A DNA stretch of 64,000 nt from Luidia sarsii (taxonomy: Eukaryota > Echinodermata > Asteroidea > Paxillosida > Luidiidae). Below, one piece after another: positions 37,998-49,900 of the stretch. Each line of letters starts with the position of its first letter. The first letter of the stretch is position 1. The position numbers and the translations under genes were made by a program. The DNA lies in NCBI GenBank assembly GCA_949987565.1, contig OX465102.1:10422212-10486211 (forward strand), read 5' to 3'. Below the pieces are notes generated by a model, which was not told where the DNA came from, searched no databases, and was given only the letters and a program-made list of their open reading frames with translations.

Positions 37998-40900
37998 GAC
38001 TCCCTCTGAAGACATAAATTATCGCCGGGCAGTTTCACACCTGTGGACCCCCCAATCTCTGGCATACCGATGGATTGTGTTTTCCTCCCCGTAGTGCCTG
38101 TTGCATTCTGCTCTTGACATCGGAATGTCGTATTGCGTCTCCCCCTCCCCTCGTTCCCTCTCTCCGCGCCTCTATGTTTATGTATCTGTCTCTCTGTCAC
38201 TTTCTCCCCTCCCTCTCTCTCCCAGCACCCTCTCCCTCCCTCTCTCTCCCTCTCTCTATCTCCCTCCCCTCTCTCTCTCCCTCCCCTCTTTCTCCTTCCC
38301 ACCCTCTCTCCCTCTCCCTCTCTCTCCCCTCTCTCTCCATCCCTTTCTCTCTCCATTTCCCTCCCATTCCCCTACTCCCATCCCCTTCTCTCTGCCTCCC
38401 CTCTTTCCCCCTCCCCTCCCTCCTTCCACCCCCTCTCTCCGCCTCCCCTCTCTCCCCCTCCCTCTCTCTTCCTCTCTGTCTCTCCCTCCCTCTCTCTCTC
38501 TCCCCTCTCCCCCTCCCCATCCCTCTCCCTTCCCCGTCTCTCCACCCCTCTCTCTCCCCCTCTCCCCCTCCCTCCCTCTCTCTCTCTCCCTCCTCCCTCC
38601 CTCCCTCTCCCCTCTCCCTCTCTCGACCTCTCTCTCTCTCCTTCACCCTCTCACCCTCTCTCCCTTCCCCATTTCCTTCTGAGGGCGTAAATTATCGCCG
38701 TACAGTTTCACACCTGTGAATTCCCCAATCTCTGGCATACCGACGGATCGTGTGTTCCTGCCCGTGCTGTCATACTATCCGTCTCGGTCCGTCTCGCTTA
38801 GTGTTGACAAGTGCGTATACATATACACTGTACAATGTGACCTCAACGTGGACTGAGCTATAATCCCCGCGCGACCATCCCCACACCACGGTGCTTAGAA
38901 AACGCCATTGTCATGTGCCGAGATTTCTACACGAATCATCTCATCATTTTAGATTTGTTTCTGGGACATGATGTTGCAAATATCAACACATTGACTTGAC
39001 GGCCTGCCGAGATAAAATATCCCAGTATTTCGATTGAAACAATTATATCGACAGGACAAGATTTGTTTTGGAATGGCATTTACGGAGCACCGTAGGTGTC
39101 GCCGGGGAAATTGTCGAAAATGTTTATGCGTCCTTGGGCGTCGTCTTGCCAACGTTAGCGTCGAGTTCGCGCGTCTTCATCAGCGGTGATCAGTCTCCAT
39201 GGCAACCTCTGGTTCCTGTTTCATTGACCCTGGAACCGCATATTCATCAGTATCAGTTTGTTTGATTTCCCGTCGTATTCCTGAAATCGTACGATCCTCC
39301 CTAATGGCTTGAATATCCCCCGCACTCGCATTTCCCCCAGATGTTCCTACGCAATGACCGCGAATGACCCTCTATCGGTATCGTACCCGCTCTGTTCAGC
39401 TCGAATGTAAACTAATATGTATATTTATGCATTTTGTATCACGGCCGTGCGTATGGAGATATCATAATTTATACAGGGACCAATACCCAAGCGCCGTGTG
39501 CGTATTATAGCATGTGCGTGTACGTTAGTGCAGCGGTATGAATTCAAACGGATTTCGGCCGTATGGTATAGCCATCGTAGATGAGGGCTAAACTCCCTCG
39601 TTGACTAAAACCCCCGCGTCCTCTCCCCTATCTATTGCTAGATCAACAGATTGCCGTTGCACCCCGAGCCCCCAAAATCAGCCAACCTACTCCCGGGAGA
39701 ACGGCGAAGGAATATCTCCCTCTATCTCTGTCCCTCTTTCTTTCCACCCCTCTCCCTCTGCCGCCTCCCTCCCTTCACCCTCGCTCTCCCTCCCTCCCCC
39801 TATGTCTCCCTCTCATCTTCATTCCCCTTCCCTCTCCTTCTCTCTCCTCTCTCCCTCTTCTCGAGCTCTCTCCTTCCCTCTTTCCCTCCTCTCCCTTCTC
39901 CCTCTCTCTTTCCGCCCTCTCTCTGTCTCTCAGTCTCTCCACCTCTATCTCCCCACCTCTCTCTCCTCTCCCCCACTCTCTCCCCCCTCTCCCCACAACT
40001 CCCCCACCTCTCTCTCCCTAAGCATATCCGCCGACATCGGCCCGTCCACCCGATCATGCCCAATCGATGCTCCGCGACTCCCCAGCGCTCACTCGCTCGA
40101 TTGAGATAAGCGCCAACTAAGTTGCGTGCAATCTGCAATGCAGATCGCCTGTTCCATATGCATACATCTTTCTTTATTTGCCCCCTCCGCTGTCACTGAT
40201 CTGCAGGTCTCGGCAATCTCGTCCGAAACGATTTACTTGAAAGTACGCTGCTGTGCAAATATTTGGCCAACGGTTCACCGGGTGGATTGACCTGAAATGA
40301 ACCAATTTACAAAACAAACCTATATGTACAGGAAACCAACAACACTGACTAGGAGCTTTTGTAAACATTTTGAATTTTCTAAAAAAACGTTTGGGGAGGT
40401 GGGTTTCCAATGCCGTGCGGGAGCCTTTTTTTTCTTAGGATTTGTTTTTGTTTCCCCGAAACTCAGATTAGGTTCTGGTTTTGGCTTCCTCTCCGAGGTT
40501 TACGGAAAAGCTTATCAGGTCTAGCTGGGATCGAAACGTCAGGACATCAACGGGAACATCTTCAAGCTATAGCAGTTCACCGGAGATATCGTCCCGAAAA
40601 TGTCAGTCAGACCCGGGCATCGTTCTGCTCTGACAGTACCATGTTTCGAACATAGTCCCCAGTCTAGTTCTGTCTTTATTTATTTTTGGGACTTAAAATT
40701 GAATAAGCTGCATGTACTGTGTGTGATATCCCAGCTCCTGTACGTCTGAATGACAGCTGGGATGCGATCCCTGGAGATAATTATAATGTGGTTGAATTGA
40801 CGGACTTCTCGGGTTCAAGTCCCGGTCCAGTGAAAGCTTGCTTTGACATTTGTTTTCTTCAAAATTTTAAAATAACTACGGGAGGTCAGACATGTAACGT

Positions 40901-43900
40901 TTCGATCCTAGCAGGACCTTTCTCAAAGGCAGAATTGTTCAACATGTTCAAAAGTTCCCACAGTCAGTTTTCCTTTGTCAGTTTTCCTTTGATTTGTTTT
41001 CGCTGTTCGCTGATGTTATTCCATCCAGCGGATGTTTCCGATCACCATCGTCGTATGTTTGGTGCGTTCGGCTTCTTCTTCTTCTCTGGCTCAGTATGAT
41101 CATTTCATGACGGCAGTGTCAAGGCACTTCTCACGGACGGCCCGGCCGTGAATTCCCAGGTTCATCCCCGTGTTGGGATAACCTTCGTCACCTTGCAAAC
41201 ATTTCCCCCTCTACTTCATAATCCCGCCCATCACTTCGCGCGTGCACACATCTGAAACAACAACTAGCGCCTGGTCTCTCCCCCTCCTCCTCCTCCTTCT
41301 CCTCCTCCTCTTCCTCCCCTTTCACACTCCAGAAATGGGTTTTCATAAGGGACATCCCGAATAAACATCCAGCCGACTGCTTGGTGGGAGCAACGGCTTA
41401 TAATGATCGAGGAAAGATGTCTGGAGATGCAAGGTTCTCCTCGTGGCCATCAAGGCCGTCCGCACTTTATACCCACACCTCTGAAATGACTTTCTTTCTG
41501 TCTCCTGTCGGTCTCTGTCTCTGTCTCTGCTGTTGTCTGTGTCTCTGTCTCTGCCTCTGCATGTACATCTGCCTCTGTCTCTGTCTCTGCCTCTGCATGT
41601 ACATCTGCCTCTGTCTCTGCCTCTGCCTCTGCCTCTGCCTCTGCCTCTGCCTCTGCCTCTGCCTCTGCCTCTGCCTCTGCCTCTGCCTCTGTCTCAGTCT
41701 CAGTCTCTGTCTGTCTCTGTCTCTGCCTCTGCCTCTGCATGTACATCTGCCTCTGCCTCTGCCTCTGCCTCTGCCTCTGCCTCTGCCTCTGCCTCTGCCT
41801 CTGCCTCTGTCTCAGTCTCAGTCTCTGTCTGTCTCTGTCTCTGCCTCTGCCTCTGCATGTACATCTGCCTCTGCCTCTGGTTCTGTCTCAGTCTCTGTCT
41901 GTCTCTGTCTCTGCCTCTGCCTCTGTATGTACACCTGCCTCTGCCTCTGTCTCAGTCTCTGTCTCTGTCTGTCTCTGCCTTTGCCTCTGCATGTACATCT
42001 GCCTCTGCCTCTGGTTCTGTCCCAGTCTCTGTCTGTCTCTGTCTCTGCCTCTGCCTCTGCCTCTGCCTCTGCCTCTGCCTCTGCCTCTGCCTCTGCCTCT
42101 GCCTCTGCCTCTGCCTCTGCCTCAGTCTCAGTCTCTGTCTCTGCCCCTGTCTCTGCTTCGGTCCCCTTCTCTGTCTCTCTGTGTCTCTTACTGGGTGTCG
42201 TTGTCTGTATGTCTGTCTCTGCATCTGGCTCTATCTCTGTATCTCTCTGTCTCTGTCTTTGCCTCTGTCTCGTCTCGTCTATAGCCCTGTCTCTGTTGCT
42301 GTTTCTGTTTCTATTTCTGTCTCTGTCTCTTCCTCTTCCTTTGTCTCTATCTCTGTCTCTGCCTCTGTCTATTTCTGTCCCCATTTCTACCTCTGCCTCT
42401 CAGTCTCTGTCAATATGTCCCTTTCTGCCTCTATGTCCCTGCGCCCACCACTACCTACACTCTCTCTATCTCAGTCTGTTTCTATGTCTTTTGAACAATT
42501 TTGGTGAACAACACGATTGGTTGATTTTACCGGAAAACCCTTCAATGCCCTGTCCACGATAAACAGGTCCATGAAAGTGCTTTTAGATTTTCCAAGATGC
42601 GTTTTTCGGGTGTTTTTTTTTTAATGAATGACCGGAGCGAATGAATTGTTTACACTGCAGCCATGGGTTTATCTTTTATTCCTGCAAATCCGCGCTTTAA
42701 AGGAGACCACAAGGACATGTAGTGCTGCGTCGCGATTTCAGCCAGTTGGGATTTCCTGTCCGGAGGGGCGAAATGTGACTGGATGTTGTGTAGTTGTAGT
42801 TGTGTCAGATGTCTTGTTAATTGGAAATCTCTAGCTGCTGTTAATAATGTCCTTCTGCACTGGCTGATATAGTATAACGCAGGGCTAGTCTTTTTTCAAG
42901 TGTGAATTTGCACTGCCACAGCGAAAAACCCATGGCTGCGGTGTAAAACAAAACTAACGCCCACGCCAAAAAAACCCCGTGGGATACAAAAAAAAAACAC
43001 CGGGACGATGACCTTCATTGAACTCTTCTTCTGGGAACAACGGCCGTTGGATTCATAAAAATTGATGCAGTGCCGTGGCTGATAGAGTACGAAGCTGCCC
43101 CGGACACAGCGCGCGCAGGTGATGCATCAGGCGGGATTAGACGGATGATTCCTCGGCTCCCCTGCCGTATAGGGCAAGGTAAAGGCCCGTATATATACCT
43201 GCCCCGGCCTCGGTCTCTCAGGATAGCTCCTTCTCCCCCCAAAAAGAAATGACAGGCACTTTGCCGATGAATCTGTTTGTGGATGTTGGGTGTTTTCGTT
43301 GTGGTTCTGGGCAATGGCACGTTACCCTCTCTGTCATATTAACCGAGAGAGCCCGTCGGCTAGTCAGGACGCAGCGAGTGAAGATGACACACCGAAAAAA
43401 GCTTTTAAGATTTTGGACGCTTTCTCTGATCCTGTCATCTCTCGTAAAGAAAAGGAAGCTCTCCACGAAAGAATTTAGACAAGCAGTTAGATTGGTTGCG
43501 CGGGCAGCGGTCTCGTGAATTATCTGGTGATTATTATACGAATCAAATAGCACGAAGTGATCAGCATCCATTCGTTCGAACTCCTTGCATCCATAATGCC
43601 ACACTCGTCCACTCGCTTGGAATTTGATTAAGCATTTGCATCGCAATTTGAATCGCTAAATAGATCAGATTTGCATGCATGGTGGAAATAGCAGGTATAC
43701 TCTCTAGGACGACGGGCTGCGTAGGCAAGGGTACACGCTACCCGAAACGTTGAGTTACCGGCTCTTACAAGAGTCGTACTCCTTCTCTCATAATGCCCAA
43801 TTCAACATTGGGAAGATCGAAAAAAAAACCCCGATGTCCACATTATTTCCTTCTAATTTACAAGGTTTGTAGATATCTTACGGTCTGGGATGCTGTACTT

Positions 43901-46900
43901 TTCGGGAAATCGTCACTCAAACATCGACAAATAGTTAATCATTCGGTGCGAAAACCGTGACGTTTTTTTTCTTCCTTTTTCTACTTTCTCTGATTACCAT
44001 TTGAGCTAAAACCTTCGCAGGATTTTTTTTGGGGAATGTTTAATGGTTTAACACACAAACTGTGGCAATCTTTTGACCTTTTCCAATGTTGGAGAGGGCC
44101 TTTAAGAGATAGTATAAATGTGTTTATGCATGGTGTCACCGCAAACGTCATACTTAGTACAAAATAAATGCTGGTGTTAGGGCTGTCTGTTCTGAAGAAA
44201 TGCGAGCCCATCTTGCCATTCGGTCGTCACAATTGACTATGGTGCCGAGCTACAGCTCCGACGGTTACTGAGGCGAGAAACCTAGCTTTCAAACACAATT
44301 TGCCGCACGGTTGATGGTGTAAATTATCTCGTATTTCCGACGTGCATATCAAAACAAGTCGGCGCGCTCCCACCGTGTGGAGTGTTTATTTTCAAGGCAG
44401 GCCCGGGAATAGTTAACGGGCGGTTTTTTTTTTTTTGGGGGGGGGGGGTTGGTGGTGGTTCGAGGGCTGTAGTCTTTCATATCAGCCCTCCCAGCTCCGC
44501 GCTCCGATTCCATTGTGAAATCCGTGTTGTGAAAAGGGTGAAATCAGTCGCACTGCGCCCCCACCCCACGGGGGTGGAGTGAGGGTGGTGGTGGGGGGGG
44601 GGGGTTAGAGGAGCCTCTGCTCAAATTGCGCCTTGAGGCGAAACTAATCTTGGAACGGCCAATCGGCGCGAGGTTAGAAGGGAATTACAGCGAGTTTGTG
44701 CGCCGTGCAGAGTTTCTGGAAAAAAAATAATAATACAATTCCATAGCCCGTAGGCTGTGACAATGTATGCGTTGCAAACCCATTCACTTCCCGTGAAAAT
44801 GTAATTACCCATTTTGGAGTGTTACAAAATAACCCGAAATTGTCGGCCCTTGTTACGCGCCGGCAATTTATATACTCTTACTCACCTCTTTTTTCCCCCT
44901 TTTTTCCTTTTCCCTTGTTATTTTCCGTGATTAATGTGTTTGCCGAGTGTAACGTGATCGCTTTTGCAATATTGGAGTCGCGCACATGCAGTCCTGGCGT
45001 GCGTGTTGATTCTTTTCATAACCGCCCAATTCGTACGTTGATCCAGGCTGATGGAAATTGAGAATCTTCCGCTGAATGTTAAAAGCAAAGATAGGGACAA
45101 TTTCTTAAACTTATTTTCTTTTTCACGACGGATGCGTGTTTTTTTGTTTTTAATCCCTGTTAATGTTATCGGCTTTTTTCAGAGCCATACTCCTTTGCTT
45201 AAGAAAAACCTCCTACTTAGGAAATACCTCTTACTTTAGTCACTGCTGTTTTACTCAAATTCAAACTCGGTTTTGCCTTGTTTGTTCTTGTCTGTTTCAT
45301 TTAAGTTTTAATTGAAGAACTTTAGTTAAGGTGCAGTAATCTTTTGTTTAATTATTTGTTAACTTCGTTGTCTGGGTTCCCCGTTTATCGTTAGAGGGAA
45401 TTGTTTCTCCGATATACGGCTTCTGATCCGTGTCGTTGGATTCGATGTTTCGTTTCATTGAATCCCGATTGAATTGTCATTTAATAGACCGTGTAAGTTG
45501 GCCTCGAGAATGTACGTGTTACCGCGAGAATCCTGACTTCCAGGCTCCTCGAATAGGAGGTAAAGCGTGGAGCGTCGAACGTTTTTGTTAAAATATTTTG
45601 TATCGCGCCGATTGAAGCAGTTTAAACTATTAGAATAGTCTTTTAGAAATAAAATATTAAAATAAAATTTTAAAATTTAGTGGGCCTGACGTATCGATCC
45701 TAGCAGGACCTTTCTCAAAGGCCCACTAAATTTTAAGATTTGCATTTTGGTAATTTTAGTCAGTAAGCAGTTTGCAACATTTTTGTATATCATTAAAATA
45801 CAATGTTTAAAGTACGTGATTTTGCACGTTTTACAAACAAAAATAGTTAAATTAAATTAAAATAAATATTTCGCATGGTGTCACCGCAAACCTATTACTT
45901 CTTCTGCTTTCCTTACCATGAAAACTTTCAAATCTCATTTGATTATTTTTTTTGTATTTTGCGAGTTTTTCGGTTTTGTTGATATATTAATGTTTTGTTA
46001 TATTGGTAGGTGTTTTTTGTTTTTGGGGGGGGGTGTGGGGGTAGTGAATTTAAAATTTATAAAGCGAACAAGAAAAGGAGACCGCCACTGGATCTTGGCC
46101 AAATATGCAACACGGCCGAACCACTGGGGAAATGAAACACCCAGACAGATATTTTAAGCCAAAAAGAATTGACGGGGAACAGAGGATGAGTTGGGAAAAA
46201 AGGGAAAAGAAGAAGGGGCATGAGTCACCCGTCTTCTGCCAAGATAAAAATGCAACGGGCTTGCGAGGGGGTGGGGGTTGGGGTAGGGGGTAGGGGCAGG
46301 AGGTAGGGGTAGGGGCAGGGGTAGGGGCAGGGGTAGGGGTAGGGGTAGGGGTAGGGTTAGGGGTCGGGGTAGGGATAGGGGCAGGGGCTGGGAAGCCCCA
46401 GCGGGCGTTTGTGGGGCTAGTCGAAACAATATCCACTGAGTTTGATTGAGGTGATGGCGGTGGTCTGCAGCGCTGCCGCTGGTGGGTGTTGTATGGTGTT
46501 TTTTTTAGGGGATTGGGTGGTGGTGGTGGCATAGGGGGAAAAAAAGGGAGAGATAAATTTGCTGGCACGAGGGACCATCGCTGGACGCCAGGGGGCACGG
46601 TGACTTCCACCCCTACGTTTTGTCAGCGGCTCTCTTCCTGTCCTTTCCACCCTCCCCCACACCAAAAAATGAAATAGAATTGCAGCAGGTGGATGGATAA
46701 TTAACGAGGGCGGAGTGTACCCAGTAGCCCCGAGGATCGAGAGTAGAGACACGCTCTGTTCTGATATTACTCACAGGTGGGGGGGGGGACAAAACGACTG
46801 CACATCTTTAGGTTGCTATAGGCTTGGGGGATGTTTTTTTTCTTCTTTCGTTGCCATGGCGACCAGGCAGTATCGTCTATTCCGCGCGGCGCAAGTATTG

Positions 46901-49900
46901 AAGTATGGACGGCCGAGCGAGTCAAAATTCGTATCTCGATGCGAATGATTCACCATCGTTGGCAGAACTTCAGCCGACCACTTGTGAATGGTTTGGATCG
47001 GTGGTGAGCGAATTTTAATCTGAAATATGGTAATACTGCTGTTTGATATTCACGTGCAGTACGTGGTGCTATTCTTCTCTGTAGAGCTCTCTCATCGGCA
47101 ACTTTTTTTTTTTTATTCATCGGTGATTTGTCCCATATACTTTATTACGTCCTGCAGTTGCGATTTATGATCAGACGCGGTGATCACCGTTGTAAATTGG
47201 CGTGCGGCCTCTCTCATCGAACCGTTGAGCTCCACTCTACCGCCGGCTCGGACCTTTCTATAAATTATATCTCAAACACGACCACATAATATAGCCCAGG
47301 CCGAATGGAGCTTTCTTGCTGCACACTTTCCTGCCGATCAAGATACGACAACTCGTTTCTCTCTCTCCCAACTCCTGTGCCTCCCTCTCTCCCTCTCCCA
47401 ACCCTCTCTCTCCCCTACTCCTCTGCCTCACTCTCTCCCTCTCCCAACCCTCTCTCTCCCCTACTCCTCTGCCTCACTCTCTCCCTCTCCCAAACCCTCT
47501 CTCTCCCCTACTCCTCTGCCCCACTCTCTCCCTCTCCCAACCCTCTCTCTCCCTTACTCCTCTCCCTCACTCTCTCCCTCTCCCAAACCCTTTCTCTACC
47601 CCTATCCCTCTCCCTCTCTCTGTTTCTCTCCACCTCTCCACCTCTTTCTTATACTCTCTCTTTCTCTCCACCTATACCCCTCTACCTCCCTGTCACCCAC
47701 ATTCTCTTCCCTCTCTCTCTCCACCCTCTCTCTCTCCATGTCTCTCTCCCTCTCTCTATGTCTCTCCACCTCTTTCTTATACTCTCTCTTTCTCTACACC
47801 TATACCCCTCTACCTCCCTCTCACTCACGTTCTCTTCCCTCTCTCTCTCTCCCCTCCCCCCTCTCTCTCTCCATGTCTCTCTCCCTCTCTCTATGTCTCT
47901 CTCCACCCCTCTTCCCTCTCTCTTTTCTCCTTTCCTACCTCTCTTTCTTTCCACCACGTTCGTTTTCTATCTCTCCCTCTTCTTTAGATCTTCCTAATAT
48001 ACCGGGTACCTCCCCTCTCTTCCCCTCTCTCTTGTCTCCCTTCCCCTCCTCTCTCTCTGAATGTTCACTCTCCCCCTTTCTCCCTCTTCCTCGCCCACGT
48101 TTCCCCTCATCTCTTCCTCTATCCCTCCCTTTTCCCGCTCATAAAAACATGCCCCCACCGTGTTGTTTCGGTTAACATCCAACCGCGGCGCCAGAGGAGC
48201 TGGCGGGGCGGCCAGGTTGACGCCGTGCATGGGCGCGGAGGGACGGGGTGGATTTACGGTCTGGGGACGCTGCCCGGACGGGAGACGGGGATGTAGAGGA
48301 AATGGACTTGGCTCTGATTCATTTACTGATGGAGAGATGAAATTAAAGGGACGGGAGATTATGTCGCATATGCATGGGGCGATAGACATGCAGACAGGCA
48401 GACAGACAGGTAGATGGGCAGGCAGAAAGAGACAGATAAACAGACAGAGAGATACTAAAAGACAGCTTGTCAGAAGACAGACAAATTGGTCTTGTTTCCT
48501 TTGCTCGTGTAAGGCTTGAGATCATTTAAACCTTGCATATGCTTCAAATGTCACTGATCGATTGCATTTGACGGTTTGCACATTGTGCATTGGTTGGAGT
48601 GATCCCATTGTGTGCGATCTCTGTCGAGAGTGAGCCTGGCTATCCACAAGGGCCGGTCACTCAATGTTTCATCGTCTCGACGACTGGTAGAGCTCTCGCT
48701 GCCGCCTTCGCTCCTGCATGTTGGTCGTCCTCTAGGTGAATGTTTGATCGATATTAGTGGATCGATCGACTACAGTACTAGATTGATAGTATAATTACAG
48801 GCTGGATCGACTGATGGATCGATGGATAATCGATCTATGGATTCGTCGACTTATTGGTTGATTTACAAATCGACTGGATGATCGATTTTCCGTTTTTGTT
48901 TTACGTTCTGTTAGAAAATGAAACAGTGTCGTCGTAAATGAACGATATTTTGAAAGCATTTATGTCAATAGGTCCATCACTGCGTTGTATGATTGACGAG
49001 TTGGTCGGGTGTTTGGTTGATGGATTGGATGGTTGGTTGATTGATTGATTGATTGATTGATTAATCGGTCGGTTGATTACTTTCTTGCTTGATTGCTTGG
49101 TTGATTGCTTGCTTGCTTGATTGCTTGTTTGCTTGCTTGCTTGATTGATTGATTGGTTGATTACTTTCTTGCTTGCTTGATTGATTGATTAGTTGATTGA
49201 TTGATTGATTGGTGGACTGATTGATTGATAGACTGATTGATTGGTTGACTGATTGATTGACCGTCAGGTGTCTCTTCCAATCCTCCCTCTTTGCAGGACC
49301 TCCCGTGGACGGCGCGTGGAGTGACTGGTCTGACTGGGGTTCGTGCACAGTCACCTGCGGGCCCGGTCAGCGCAACCGGTACCGGCTCTGCAACAACCCT
49401 CCAGCCGCCAATGGGGGCGCCCTTTGCCCCGGCGAGACCGTCATGTCGCAGGCGTGCAACTACGGCGGGTGCCCAGTTTCCCGAGGTAAGAGGGTGAGCC
49501 AATGGCCTCCCGTATTCTTGCCCTGTACTTTAAAATTGACGAAGGAAAAAAAGACAAAGCCAGAGCCCAATCCAAGCGTCACAAAGAACCGGACGAACAG
49601 CGCCCACTGAAATCGACATCTGGATACCGTAATGTCGTTGGTTGGGTGGGGGGGGGGGGCACCGACTAACGTGCGTTTGTGCACGTGTGACGTAGAGCAT
49701 CCCAGCCCGTAATATTTCAACATGGGGATTCTATCATGACCTTCTTAAACTGTACAAATTAGAGGGACATCTGTGGACATCGTTGTTTTCCGATCTTCCC
49801 AATGTTGCATTTGGGATAATACAACATTAGTCGAGGTCAAAGAATAGCATCCATACGTTGTCTGATCCAACATATGCATGACATATCACACCTGTGAAAA

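Larger units (their letters stand above)
31401..49296 (+). other. Intron 2 (17896 bp, phase 1)
   Basis: The largest intron. It holds the elements listed separately below. Other stretches where I see no element: 31990-32815, 33275-33725, 34541-35820, 36451-36660, 37023-37396, 38780-39710, 40026-40500, 42481-43185, 44166-45670, 45900-46275, 46400-47365 and 48140-48755. Confidence 0.8.

Noticed and set aside
40719..41099. 126-aa frame in intron 2
   Set aside because: It crosses SINE-2 and R3 copies, so it is repeat-derived.
41381..42562. 393-aa Cys/Leu/Ser/Ala-rich frames
   Set aside because: Direct translation of the CTGCCT hexanucleotide array in several frames at once.
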